From: QHCE01 sp041743105
GTDB taxonomy: Bacteria; Actinomycetota; Actinomycetes; Mycobacteriales; QHCE01
DNA length: 64,000 bases
Assembly (NCBI GenBank): GCA_041743105.1
Contig: JBGTNI010000050.1
Span: 54,394-118,393 of the forward strand
Direction of reading: 5' to 3'
The position numbers were made by a program, and so were the translations under genes. Each line of letters starts with the position of its first letter. The first letter of the stretch is position 1. Under the pieces are notes generated by a model that saw only the letters and a list, made by a program, of their open reading frames with translations, had not been told where the DNA came from and made no database searches. Positions 50,372 through 59,462 of this stretch are shown one piece after another.

Positions 50372-50994
50372 TTGGGTAACCGCGTGATAGTTCTAGATGC
50401 AGGCGGAGTTCTGGTGACAGAGCCGGCGCCTCACTTGCTGGCTCACATGGCCAACAGCGGGAATTCTGACATTGAAGCGTTGACATCATTCTTTTATGGC
50501 AACATTTACCATCCGCTTTGGTCCGGGCAGCTGACGACGGAAGAACTATGGACGAATTTGCGGGCTGTGTCGGGTGCCTGGCAGGGCAATGAATATTGGG
50601 AGTCGGTTTTCACTAATCATCTCCGGCCAACCGCAGCAATGACGAAGTTGGATCAGTTGCGTAATGCTGACCACATGGTTATCCTAAGCAATCATCTCTC
50701 ACACTGGCTTAGACCTCATCTAGAGGTACCGCTGAAGAAGAGCCTTATCGATAGTGTTTAATCTCGTCGGAAACCACCCATGTGAAGCCAGACTTAGCCG
50801 CTTTTATGGACGTCTTTGCTGTGCCAGGCATTAAAGAGGACGACCGTATTCTGTTCATCGATGATCGTCCTATAAACGTTGATGCAGCGCGCATAGCTGG
50901 ATTTTATGCGACTGTAGCGGATCCTCAGGATGAATGGTTAGACCTGGCTAGGAGCTGGGCCAGCGGGAACGGTGTTGTCCCAGCTCGCGAGTAG
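50372..50994 (+). pseudogene. HAD-superfamily hydrolase with a single frameshift
   Basis: Frame one (50372-50761) has motif I in RVIVLDAGGVLVTEPAP and motif II in MVILSNHLSHWL and then stops at TAA. Shifting back by one base at the TTT of 50757-50759 restores the expected continuation LISSETTHVKPDLAAFMDVF (motif III Lys) and ILFIDDRPINVDAARIAGF (motif IV). Together about 207 residues, normal for an HAD phosphatase. Motif I is LDAGGV, the second Asp replaced by Gly, so phosphotransfer activity is doubtful even when intact. TTG 50372 or GTG 50384 could start it. Confidence 0.8.
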
Positions 50995-51062
50995 CCAACT
51001 ACTTCTGGCGTTCATAATGCCGGTCGACTGGCTGGTAGACACGCGATAGATGAATTAAAGCC

Positions 51063-52118
51063 CTAACAGATCGACGAAATGGTGCTCTGAATAGGCCACG
51101 TCGATGAATCAGCATACCCCCCGGCTACACCGAATGCCGCCGCGATCGCGTCCCGATCACTGTCTACTCTTAGCAGAGCACGCAACAGAATCCTGGCTTT
51201 AAGCGGGTGTAGAAAACCAGACGAGATGAGGCCCCGGCCGAGTAGATCTTGTCCCGAACCTGGGTATCCGTAGGTGTTTTTCAACACTGGTCCCGTGGAA
51301 ATCCGAGAGCTGAGTACAACCGGCATAGTTTCGGCCAAATCGCTCAACAAAGGAACTAGGTCCTTGGGTATGTTTCCACCCCCGAATCCCGCGATGACCA
51401 AGCCGTCGACGCTGTCGTCTATAGCTCGCAGCAAATGACCGTCATCTCCAAGAGACATGGTGAGCAGGCATACCCGAGGATTCCGCATGGTCACCGTCTG
51501 GGTCACTATCATGCGAGGTCCAGCCGTACCGAATAGTTGCGGCTGCCCTTCAACTACGTATCCCAACGGTCCGAAGTTAGGTGATTGAAAAGTCGCGAGT
51601 GTGTGAGTCTTCTGGACATACCGGGCGGCATGGATGTCATCCTCCATCACCACCAAGACTCCCTGTTCACGAGCTTGCTTGCTCGCGGCTACCACAATCG
51701 CCGAGAGCAGATTCGCCGGCCCGTCGGCCCCGGCTTGCGCGGGGCTGCGTCGAGCTCCGGTAACCACCACTGGCGCTGCTCCGGCATAGTTCAGGTCGAG
51801 GGTGTACGCGGTTTCTTCCATGGTGTCGGTGCCTTGGGTGACGACCACACCCTCGATACCTTGGGCGAGCTGTTCGTTGATCGCGACTGTAAGCGCAGCT
51901 ATGTCGTCAAAGGTCAAAGACGGACTAGGGGCCTGACGAAAATCTATAACCTCCACATCGATGCCAACCTCGGCCAGACCGGGGACCGCGGTGATCAGCT
52001 GCCGCGCCGAGAGAGCCGGCGTCAAGCCACCGGTCCCCGTCGGGGTCATAACTATTGTGCCGCCCAGCCCGAAAATCACTACCCGTGGAGCAACATTCAT
52101 CGAGGGATCCTTTTTCAT
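51063..52118 (-). CDS. L-asparaginase
   Basis: 351 residues. GLGGTIVMTPTGTGGLTP carries the first catalytic Thr; VVVTQGTDTMEETAYTLDLN the second Thr with its Asp; VTGARRSPAQAGADGPANLL the conserved Ser-Ala-Asp-Gly-like loop. The C-terminal domain contains GLVIAGFGGGNIPKDLVPLL and SSRISTGPVLKNTYGYPGSG. No signal peptide, so it is cytosolic. It hydrolyses asparagine to aspartate and ammonia. Confidence 0.92.
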   Translation of the reverse strand: MKKDPSMNVAPRVVIFGLGGTIVMTPTGTGGLTPALSARQLITAVPGLAEVGIDVEVIDFRQAPSPSLTFDDIAALTVAINEQLAQGIEGVVVTQGTDTMEETAYTLDLNYAGAAPVVVTGARRSPAQAGADGPANLLSAIVVAASKQAREQGVLVVMEDDIHAARYVQKTHTLATFQSPNFGPLGYVVEGQPQLFGTAGPRMIVTQTVTMRNPRVCLLTMSLGDDGHLLRAIDDSVDGLVIAGFGGGNIPKDLVPLLSDLAETMPVVLSSRISTGPVLKNTYGYPGSGQDLLGRGLISSGFLHPLKARILLRALLRVDSDRDAIAAAFGVAGGYADSSTWPIQSTISSIC

Positions 52119-52203
52119 CGTCTGCTAAGAGCGCCCGGCACTCGGGATTGTTCTACCGCGGTGTTCACTGGCGCTTTGCCTGCTGTGGTGTCGTCGCCCA
52201 CTG

Positions 52204-53058
52204 TTATTCAGGTTGGGCTCCCGGACGGCGCAGGAACTTCTCGAACTCTCTGGCCAGCTCTTCACCGCTTGCCTGCATCAGGCGGGGCTCACCCTCACGC
52301 TGCTCCAGGGTGTTGATGTACTCCAACATGTCGCTGTCATCGCTGGCAGCCTCGTTCACCGTCGACTCCCATTCGGCTGCCTCTTCCGGCAGGTCCCCAA
52401 CGGGAATTCGCAGATCTAGAATGTTCTCCAGTCGATTGAGCAGCGCAAGCGTGGCTTTAGGGCACGGCGGCTGATTGATGTAGTGCGGCACCTGTGCCCA
52501 CAGCGACAGCGCAGGCTCATCGACTCGCGCGAAGGCTGACTGGAGCACCGCAACGATGCCGGTAGGACCTTCGTAACGTGAAGGGTCCAGCTCGAAGCGT
52601 TTAATCATCTCTTCGTCGGTGGCGGAGCCGATAATGGGGACCGGCCGGGTGTGAGGGGTATCGGACAGCAACGCTCCCAGTATCACGGTGCGTTCTACCT
52701 CCAGTGCCGCGCACAGATCGAGCAGTTCCTCGCAATAGCTGCGCCACCGCAGATTCGGCTCGATTCCTTGAATTAGCACGATGTCGTGGTCTGCTCCGGG
52801 AGGAGAGCAGTACGACACCTGAGTCGTCGACCATTCGATCGTCCGTTGCTGGCCGTGCTCGTCCAGCGTCAGCGTGGGCCGGTTGACTTGAAAGTCGTAA
52901 TATTCGTCAGGATCGAGTGCCGCGACAGGTTCTACTCCCCACTGTTCGGTGAGATGCTCCAAAACCGCGCTGGCCGCCTCGCCGGCGTCGTTCCAGCCGG
53001 CGAACGCCGCCACGGCGATGGGCGAGCGCAGCGTAGGCAATGCGTCGAACCTTTTCAC
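52204..53058 (-). CDS. PAC2-family protein
   Basis: 284 residues. The N-terminus LRSPIAVAAFAGWNDAGEAA followed by SAVLEHLTEQWG is the PAC2 signature; DIVLIQGIEPNLRWRSYCEE, VILGALLSDTPHTRPVPIIG and the C-terminal acidic tail complete the family fold. Eukaryotic PAC2 assists proteasome assembly; the actinobacterial function is unknown, but the gene is often found in this mshC-linked neighbourhood. Confidence 0.93.
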   Translation of the reverse strand: MKRFDALPTLRSPIAVAAFAGWNDAGEAASAVLEHLTEQWGVEPVAALDPDEYYDFQVNRPTLTLDEHGQQRTIEWSTTQVSYCSPPGADHDIVLIQGIEPNLRWRSYCEELLDLCAALEVERTVILGALLSDTPHTRPVPIIGSATDEEMIKRFELDPSRYEGPTGIVAVLQSAFARVDEPALSLWAQVPHYINQPPCPKATLALLNRLENILDLRIPVGDLPEEAAEWESTVNEAASDDSDMLEYINTLEQREGEPRLMQASGEELAREFEKFLRRPGAQPE

Positions 53059-53183
53059 CCCTCTAGCTTAGGGGTCCCAGCATCTGCAGGAGCTGACAGG
53101 CAGCATGCCGCATGCACAGCTGGCTTCGCATCGGCACGGGCATCGCTGCGCGCGACTATGCGGCACCTGGGCATAAAGGGGGG

Positions 53184-53972
53184 CTAGCGAGATGCGGTCT
53201 TGGGACGGCTGTGCGCGGTGACTAGTTGCCGGGCCACGTTGACGACGGCGAGACTAGTACGTTGGCTGACGCGCTCGAGCAGGTCGAACGCTTGGTCACC
53301 GGTGATGTTTCCGCGTGCCATCAGGATGCCCTTCGCCTGTCCGATCAGGTCCCGGCTGACCAGAGCTTGGTCCAAGTGCTGACGTTTGATAGCACTGTGC
53401 ACTGCGATCCCCGCATGGGTCGCGAACACTCCGGCAAGGATCACGTCATCCTCGGTGAACGCGGCACGGTCCCGCGAGTAGAGGTTGAGCGTGGCCGCGG
53501 TGTCATCGCAGGTGAATAAGTATAGGGAGAGCATGCTGCCCATTCCCAGTTCGAGGGCACGGGCGGTGAAAGGTAACCAGCGCGTCTCGACGCCCATATC
53601 CGGGATACTTACGGTGTGCTGTTCACGCAGAGCGATTAAGTAAGGTCCTTGGCGTAGCTTGGCTTGCATTTCGTCGAGGATGTCCACGATCTGGTGGGTG
53701 GGTGCCAGCGCGTCGACGCAGTGGCCGTTGGCTTGGGTAATGCCGGCATAGTCGGCGGCGGGCACGGCAGCCACCGCCGCGGTGGTAATAACGTCTAGGA
53801 TGCTCGCTGTGTTGGGCTCATCACGCAGCCGGCGCGTTAGCTGGCTCATCGCCTGTGCCAACTGCGGTGCCGGAAGCAGCTTGAGCGCCGACACACCTGT
53901 TTCGCCGATCGCCGCCTGCTGCGCGGGACTATCCGTGTGACGTGGCCGATAGTGGGTTGGGCGTTGCCGCAT
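53184..53972 (-). CDS. GAF-ANTAR RNA-binding regulator 1
   Basis: 262 residues. The GAF domain covers about residues 60-195 (TTAAVAAVPAADYAGITQAN, ATLNLYSRDRAAFTEDDVIL). The C-terminal ANTAR segment begins around residue 208 (RDLIGQAKGILMARGNITGD and on, QAFDLLERVSQRTSLAVVNV). ANTAR domains bind paired RNA hairpins to prevent transcription termination; GAF domains sense small molecules or redox. It diverges from two further GAF-ANTAR genes across 383 bases. Confidence 0.93.
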   Translation of the reverse strand: MRQRPTHYRPRHTDSPAQQAAIGETGVSALKLLPAPQLAQAMSQLTRRLRDEPNTASILDVITTAAVAAVPAADYAGITQANGHCVDALAPTHQIVDILDEMQAKLRQGPYLIALREQHTVSIPDMGVETRWLPFTARALELGMGSMLSLYLFTCDDTAATLNLYSRDRAAFTEDDVILAGVFATHAGIAVHSAIKRQHLDQALVSRDLIGQAKGILMARGNITGDQAFDLLERVSQRTSLAVVNVARQLVTAHSRPKTASR

Positions 53973-54355
53973 AGCTGCCTGCCTGTGCTGCTAGTCGCAC
54001 GTGTACGAGTGGACTGCCGGGGTCACGGACAGAAATTGTCTAATCCAGCCTAACGCCCGCCCCCGAATCAACGATCATCGGGAACAAGCTGCTATTACTG
54101 AATAGCACCCATGGGCAGGTCTGTAAAGCCCCCTTTTGTGAGCTTTGAGAGCACCGGTTTGTCACATGGTTCTCATTCCCCACGGGGTAAGGGTGAGCGT
54201 AGCCCTGGGAGTATGCTGCACCGCATTGAACGGTGTGAAGTGGAACGCCTTGATATGGTCCTTGAGCCTGTCGCGGCGTGGATGCCGCGATAGTCGACGC
54301 GACGGGGGTCTGCGGGTGAAAATGGCCAAACGCTCGCTTGGCGCGGTGACTCAGG
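53973..54355. other. 383-bp region between divergent GAF-ANTAR genes
   Basis: No convincing gene. It must hold the promoters for both sides and contains two hairpins, described separately at 54219-54290, that could be ANTAR targets. Confidence 0.5.
54219..54290 (+). promoter_or_regulatory. candidate paired hairpins for ANTAR binding
   Basis: Hairpin one: CACCG (54219-54223) and CGGTG (54231-54235), with a loop that contains ATTGAA; A at 1 and G at 4 are the conserved ANTAR loop positions. Hairpin two: TCGCGGC (54271-54277) and GCCGCGA (54284-54290), a perfect 7-bp stem with the hexaloop GTGGAT, which has G rather than A at position 1. The second stem lies 65 bases before the ATG at 54356. 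Speculative; the first loop has one extra unpaired base. Confidence 0.35.
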
Positions 54356-55093
54356 ATGGTTGACCGTGGCAATCCGGTCGCTGGAATGAGCCAATTGCGG
54401 GCCGATGTGTTCGCCGCGCTGGGAGATCCTTCGGGTGGGACGGACGCAGTGGCACGAGTGTGTCGCGCCTGCATGGAGTTGTTGCATGTAGACGGGGTCT
54501 CGATCTCGGTGATCAGCAGCACCCAGCATCGAGAAACGCTCTACGCCAGCGACGAAATTATCAGTCGGGTCGAATCGCTACAGTTCACCCTCGGAGAGGG
54601 CCCCTGTTTCGAGGCGTTCCACACCCATCGCCCGGTGCTGGTACCCGAGCTGGCACAGACCTCGATAACAGCGTGGCCGATCTTCGCCTCGGAGATCGGC
54701 GACCTACCGATCGGAGCCATATTCGCCTTCCCGATCCAGCACGGCGCGATCGGTATCGGCGCGATAGACCTCTACCGTCGACTCCCCGGCTGGCTGTCGG
54801 AGGAAGAGTTGGCGACCGCGCTGCAGCTGGTGGACTTGGCCGAGGTGGCACTGTTGGGAAGACAGTCAAATGGTGCGGACGGTGCGATCCTCGAGGCGTG
54901 GTTGCCGCACCTACCGCACAGTCGGGAAGAGGTGCACCAAGCCACCGGGATGCTCATCGCCAAGTTCAGCATCACCGCTGAGCAAGCACTATCGCGGCTA
55001 CGCGGCTACGCGTTTGTCACCGGCGTCGTCATCGAGGACGTCGCCCACGACATCACCACCCGTCGGCTCGACTTAGCCGAACTCGACAATTGA
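54356..55093 (+). CDS. GAF-ANTAR RNA-binding regulator 2
   Basis: 245 residues from ATG 54356 (MSQLRADVF at 54386 is an alternative). GAF: LHVDGVSISVISSTQHRETL, LGEGPCFEAFHTHRPVLVPE and IGAIFAFPIQHGAIGIGAID. ANTAR: HQATGMLIAKFSITAEQALS followed by RLRGYAFVTGVVIEDVAHDI. The GAF contains the Pro-Cys-Phe loop seen in redox- or ligand-sensing paralogues. Next in line is a third GAF-ANTAR gene 77 bases downstream. Confidence 0.93.
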   Translation: MVDRGNPVAGMSQLRADVFAALGDPSGGTDAVARVCRACMELLHVDGVSISVISSTQHRETLYASDEIISRVESLQFTLGEGPCFEAFHTHRPVLVPELAQTSITAWPIFASEIGDLPIGAIFAFPIQHGAIGIGAIDLYRRLPGWLSEEELATALQLVDLAEVALLGRQSNGADGAILEAWLPHLPHSREEVHQATGMLIAKFSITAEQALSRLRGYAFVTGVVIEDVAHDITTRRLDLAELDN

Positions 55094-55170
55094 ACGCGGC
55101 ATAATACGTCTTCGCGGTTGGATCATTCCAGTCGAGGTACTACCCTGAGGTAGAAGAGAGGAATGGTCGG

Positions 55171-55953
55171 ATGAATCATCTAGCATACTCAGGCGCAACC
55201 CGGGAGACAAGGTTGCTGCAGGCGTTCGTGGAGCTAACTGACACCTTGGTCGCTGACTACGACATTGCCGATGTCCTGCACCAACTGGTCGCAAACTGTG
55301 TGGAGCTGCTGGACGCCGACGCGGCCGGGCTGATGCTTTCTGACCAGCGCGGAAACCTGGCGCTGTTGGCGTCCTCCAGCGAAAACACCCGGCTTCTCGA
55401 GCTGTTCCAGCTGGAGCGCAGCCAGGGGCCGTGCGTTGACTGTTTCCACACCGGGGAGCTGATAGTGGTGGAGGATATCGCCGCGGCAGCAGATCGCTGG
55501 CCGCAGTTCGCGTTGCGAGCCGCAGCCGAGGGATTTCGCTCCGTGCATGCGGTACCGCTCCAGCTGCGTCGCCAGACCATCGGTGCGCTGAACCTCTTCG
55601 ACACCGAAACCGGCCCGATGGACCCACAAGACCTGCGCGTCGCGCGCGCGCTGGCCGACACTGCCACCATCGGCATCCTGCAGGAACGCGCAATCCGGCG
55701 CGGCGAGGTTCTTACCGAACAACTCCAAACCGCGCTGAACAATCGCATCACCATCGAACAAGCCAAGGGCGTCCTTGCCCACGCCGGCGACCTCGACATG
55801 GACCAAGCTTTTCAGCGCCTGCGCCATTACGCCCGCAGCACCAGCGCTCGTCTCAGCGAGATCGCCCATCACCTCGTCACCGGAGCACTGCAGCCCCAGG
55901 TCATTCTCGACCGCCAACCCATCGGCGATGGACCTTCCCCGCGCACCGATTGA
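55171..55953 (+). CDS. GAF-ANTAR RNA-binding regulator 3
   Basis: 260 residues. GAF: VELTDTLVADYDIADVLHQL, DADAAGLMLSDQRGNLALLA, QGPCVDCFHTGELIVVEDIA and AVPLQLRRQTIGALNLFDTE. ANTAR: NRITIEQAKGVLAHAGDLDM then DQAFQRLRHYARSTSARLSE. It ends with a divergent tail. A GAGAGG ribosome site precedes ATG 55171. Paralogous to the two neighbours; the three probably arose by local duplication or recruitment. Confidence 0.93.
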   Translation: MNHLAYSGATRETRLLQAFVELTDTLVADYDIADVLHQLVANCVELLDADAAGLMLSDQRGNLALLASSSENTRLLELFQLERSQGPCVDCFHTGELIVVEDIAAAADRWPQFALRAAAEGFRSVHAVPLQLRRQTIGALNLFDTETGPMDPQDLRVARALADTATIGILQERAIRRGEVLTEQLQTALNNRITIEQAKGVLAHAGDLDMDQAFQRLRHYARSTSARLSEIAHHLVTGALQPQVILDRQPIGDGPSPRTD

Positions 55954-56096
55954 CACAAGCCACGTTCGGAGTAGACCAGCCGGTCCGTCGGTCCATGTCC
56001 GACCTGATCGTGCACCATTCCGAGCCAAGAGCACAGCAAAGCCTGGTTCTGGCGAAACGGCCGCATGGTGGGGCCATGCTTCTTACACTTGTCACC

Positions 56097-56783
56097 ATGA
56101 CACGTAAGCCCGGTTCACGCTTTCGCTCTTCGGGTCGCGTACTGGCTACCTTGGCGGTAGCGAGCGCTACCGTGATGGGTTGTGCCTCACCCCCTGCTAC
56201 ATCGATTCAACCGACGCCGATTCAACCGACGCACAGTAACGCCGAGCCACCGGCATCGGAAACCTTGCCGTCCAACGGACCTGTGCCTGATCCGGCTGCG
56301 AAGAACACCAGCTACATCATCGATTTTCCGCAGAGCGGCACCGTGGGAATGGTTACCTTCAGTCCTGACCAAAGATCGGTATTCGCGGTGACCTGTGGTA
56401 AAGCTGGGGCGCGGGCCGGTGCTGCACCCCAGGTTGTCTCTCAAGACAATCCGGACGCTACCAAAATGGTAGTGGAGACTCTGCTAGATCCCTTGATCAG
56501 AGACCATGACAGCGCAAATTTCGGTGACGTGAAATGCGTGGGCCGCACGCTGTCTGATCGGGGCAGTCGACCGGTGGCTGGCGTGATGCTTGTCGACGAG
56601 AACACCCAGATCCTAGTGTCCATCGCAGGTCCAGTGCAGGCACAACGCTTAGAGCACGACGACCCGGCTGGATTTACACCGAGAGTGCAAAATTCTGCTG
56701 CAAACACATGTCAGGCGATGAATAGCAAGCTCACTCGCTTAGCCGGCGCACCAGCCAAGCTAACACTGAAGCCATGCCGATAA
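56097..56783 (+). CDS. secreted lipoprotein of unknown function
   Basis: 228 residues from ATG 56097; the frame is open earlier but this start gives a proper signal. Lipobox near residue 27-30 (ATVMGC). A Thr/Pro linker contains the tandem IQPTPIQPT, encoded by a short direct repeat at 56204-56230. The mature part has a pair of Cys (VTCGKAG, VKCVGR, TCQAMN, PCR) likely to form disulfides. Actinobacterial family without known function. Confidence 0.7.
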   Translation: MTRKPGSRFRSSGRVLATLAVASATVMGCASPPATSIQPTPIQPTHSNAEPPASETLPSNGPVPDPAAKNTSYIIDFPQSGTVGMVTFSPDQRSVFAVTCGKAGARAGAAPQVVSQDNPDATKMVVETLLDPLIRDHDSANFGDVKCVGRTLSDRGSRPVAGVMLVDENTQILVSIAGPVQAQRLEHDDPAGFTPRVQNSAANTCQAMNSKLTRLAGAPAKLTLKPCR

Positions 56784-56895
56784 CACGGTAAACCCCACTA
56801 CGGGTGCTATATAGGCGATTGACCGCGCCGTCCCCGGGCAAAGTACCTCGCTGCGCGTTAGTGTCGTGAGTGGGAGAGCGACACGAGGGGCCAAT

Positions 56896-57579
56896 ATGGC
56901 GGGGCAGCACGTACTTAGAAGGCATGCCGCCTGGTTTATCCCCAGAGGACGGCACGCCGCTACTCGGCGATCTTCGGCAGTCTTCGACGTCCATCGAGCG
57001 ACACCGGCGCGCACGGGAATCGCGGCCTTCACACGCGTTGTCAGATTTATCCCGCTGACCCTGCTAGCCGCGGCAGGTATTGTTTCGGCGACAGCGGAAC
57101 CCGCCACCGCCGTGATCGTTGGCGGTTCCACCGGCGGCACCGCAACGTCGATCACCACCCTTGAATTCATGGACGCGACGACGGCGCGAATCGTGGGCTG
57201 TGGCAATGGCGATAGGGGCATGGCAGAGCAGCAGGCTCTGGTGCTCATCGGTGTGACGTCCGACGGTACAGCGGTGCCGCCGCAGTTAGGGCCCGAATCG
57301 GTGTTCCGCACCTCATCTGGAGACTGGAACTGCGGGACCGGTACTGTCGTCGCACCCGAAGGCGTGGAGTTATCAGGAATTGCAGGGAAGCAACCGGCAG
57401 GTAGCCGTACCAGCTTGTGGCGTGTAGACAACCCCCACGCTGGCCCGGCGTTCGGTGAACCGGCGATCGTGCATTCGGGCCCTGGGACCCCGCCCCGCCT
57501 GGCGACCCCAGCGCGGGCCCAGCAGTCACAGCGCGATGTGGTATCCCCGCCGCCTATCACCTTTACCCGACGCAAGTAG
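56896..57579 (+). CDS. exported protein of unknown function
   Basis: 227 residues from ATG 56896, preceded by GAGGGG. A long positively charged N-region leads to a hydrophobic segment RFIPLTLLAAAGIVSATA and a likely signal-peptidase site, then a mature part with a repeated Gly/Thr pattern (VIVGGSTGGTATSITTLEFM) and four Cys in WNCGTGTVVA and GCGNGDRG-type loops. C-terminal Pro/Arg-rich tail. No family recognised. Confidence 0.6.
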   Translation: MAGQHVLRRHAAWFIPRGRHAATRRSSAVFDVHRATPARTGIAAFTRVVRFIPLTLLAAAGIVSATAEPATAVIVGGSTGGTATSITTLEFMDATTARIVGCGNGDRGMAEQQALVLIGVTSDGTAVPPQLGPESVFRTSSGDWNCGTGTVVAPEGVELSGIAGKQPAGSRTSLWRVDNPHAGPAFGEPAIVHSGPGTPPRLATPARAQQSQRDVVSPPPITFTRRK

Positions 57580-57671
57580 CGCCAGCTCAGCCGTTTGTAC
57601 AGCTTTAGGACATATGCCAAATGATGTGGACCGCGCAAGATTAGGCTTAGAGCTCCGATCAAGGTGGGATT

Positions 57672-58430
57672 ATGCCGATTGCTACGGATCGCCCGCGAAA
57701 GTTCAGCTGCGGCTGGCGCTACCTCGTTCCGATTCTTGCGCTGTCGGGGCTGACTACCTCCTGTGCGCAAGCGGTACACGGTAACGCGGCACCGATCCGG
57801 GACAGCAAGACGATCGTCTCTTCCGATGGGCAATCAGCCATCCTCGTTCGCTTTCCTAACGGGGGTTCGGGTGGCGCGCTGGACGGTATCGCATGTGCCA
57901 CCGTTGGATCTGGGGCTGAGCTATTTCCCGGGGTAGCCCGCCAGCGCGTAGATGGATACTCAATCCAATCTCCATTCTGGGGGAGTAACGGGCGTTACGT
58001 GATGCGTGAAGTCAACCAACAACAGCAGGTATTTGGCACCGGACCTACCTCGATCACCTGCACCGCTGCGACCCGATCCCTGACTTCCGATGACCCAGAG
58101 CTGCCCACGTTTCCGGTGAATGTCGCGGTCTACAACCTGACACCAGCGCTGTCCCGTGACCCATATTATGTGCTTTCCGAGCTGAGTACAGTTCAGCCGC
58201 GGAATGCAGCTAGGACTGACGAGACTCCAAACGGAGCATGTGAGGTTCTTTCGGCGGCTACTACCGCCGCCACTGGTGACCCGACGCGCGTGCGGATCGG
58301 GCCATGCGGTTCGCCACCACCTATACCGGGTCAGCGACACGGCGAGATCGAATCGCCGAACGCGGTGCTGGCTGCGGCTCACAATGACCGGTCCAGTCGC
58401 CAGCGCCGAACTCCGCGTCGTTCCGGTTAG
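57672..58430 (+). CDS. secreted lipoprotein of unknown function
   Basis: 252 residues. Signal with lipobox ALSGLTTSC near residue 31. The mature part contains IACATVGSGAELFPGVARQR, SNGRYVMREVNQQQQVFGTG and GACEVLSAATTAATG. It resembles the two preceding exported proteins in size, Cys content and Thr/Ala-rich composition, suggesting a locally duplicated or functionally linked group. Ends with an Arg-rich tail. Confidence 0.65.
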   Translation: MPIATDRPRKFSCGWRYLVPILALSGLTTSCAQAVHGNAAPIRDSKTIVSSDGQSAILVRFPNGGSGGALDGIACATVGSGAELFPGVARQRVDGYSIQSPFWGSNGRYVMREVNQQQQVFGTGPTSITCTAATRSLTSDDPELPTFPVNVAVYNLTPALSRDPYYVLSELSTVQPRNAARTDETPNGACEVLSAATTAATGDPTRVRIGPCGSPPPIPGQRHGEIESPNAVLAAAHNDRSSRQRRTPRRSG

Positions 58431-58516
58431 CCACCGTGACTGGACAGTGCACCGGATGGCGTGACGGGATGGCGCGACGCCAGGCCGAGGCGCCGCCGCT
58501 GTGCGAGCATGGGCTC

Positions 58517-59425
58517 ATGCCCGTTGAATTAGCTGTCCTCGGCGTACCGACGAGCGCGGGGGCTCATCACGCCGGCCAGGATCTGGCGCCCGCGGCACTG
58601 CGTGAGCGTGGGTTCGTCGACAAGCTGCGGGCGGCCGGGTTCTCGGTGACCGACGTCGGCGATGTCGCCGGTGAGGTGTTCGCAGTCGACGCTGTAGGTG
58701 CGACGGCCCGTAACATCGAGGCGGTCGTCCGTGTCGCGCGCGGCGTCGCCGACGCGGTTGAGCGGGAGACTCGAGCCGGGCGTGTGCCGATTGTGCTGGG
58801 CGGCGACTGCACGATCACTATCGGTGTGGTAGCTGGACTTCAGCGCGTCCGCGACGATGTACGTCTGGCGTACTTCGACGGCGATGCCGATCTGAACTCC
58901 CCAGAGGGAACCCGCAGCGGAATTCTCGACGCAACCGGCGTCGCGCACCTGCTGGGAATCGCCGACACGCCGCTGGCCGGTATTGGGCGGACAGTGCCCA
59001 TGCTCGCCGACCACCAGTTGGTCCTTTTCGGGTATGACCCCACCGACCCCGACAGTTTCGATGCTGCCGCACTGGCCGCACGGCCCTTGTTGAAGCATTT
59101 CACCGATGCCGCTCTCAGGGCAGATCCGGTAGGCGTCACGCGGCGCTCCGTTGCCGCCCTCGCAAGCGCAGACGCTGCCATTGCGGTCCACTTCGATGTT
59201 GACGCCGTTGACTCCCGCGATCTTCCGCTGGCGGACTTTCCCCACTACGGCACCGGTGTGCCGCTCATCACGGCTGGGCAGGTGCTCGAGGACCTGCTCG
59301 CCGCCCCCGGTGCGAGCGCATTGATCCTCACGGAGGTCAACCCGACTCACGACCCCACGGGGAACCAGCTCACCCGCTACGTCGATACCGTCACCAACGC
59401 GATCACCAGTGGTTTTGGCCACTGA
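58517..59425 (+). CDS. arginase/agmatinase-fold ureohydrolase
   Basis: 302 residues from ATG 58517; longer in-frame starts lack similarity. Motif order is that of ureohydrolases: VLGGDCTITIGVVAGL (usual GGDHS, His replaced by Cys), YFDGDADLNSP (usual D-A-H-x-D, His replaced by Asp) and VHFDVDAVDSRDLPLAD (S/H-x-D-x-D). GGDC variants exist among actinobacterial arginase-like enzymes, but DGDAD is less usual. It may bind manganese with altered geometry and act on another guanidino or formimino substrate. Function uncertain. Confidence 0.8.
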   Translation: MPVELAVLGVPTSAGAHHAGQDLAPAALRERGFVDKLRAAGFSVTDVGDVAGEVFAVDAVGATARNIEAVVRVARGVADAVERETRAGRVPIVLGGDCTITIGVVAGLQRVRDDVRLAYFDGDADLNSPEGTRSGILDATGVAHLLGIADTPLAGIGRTVPMLADHQLVLFGYDPTDPDSFDAAALAARPLLKHFTDAALRADPVGVTRRSVAALASADAAIAVHFDVDAVDSRDLPLADFPHYGTGVPLITAGQVLEDLLAAPGASALILTEVNPTHDPTGNQLTRYVDTVTNAITSGFGH

Positions 59426-59462
59426 GCTAGCCAGGCCTAGCTGGAGATGGTTGAGTAATTTC

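Noticed and set aside
54040..54529. Minus-strand frames in the GAF-ANTAR gap
   Set aside because: No ribosome site, low-complexity composition and overlap with the ANTAR gene start.
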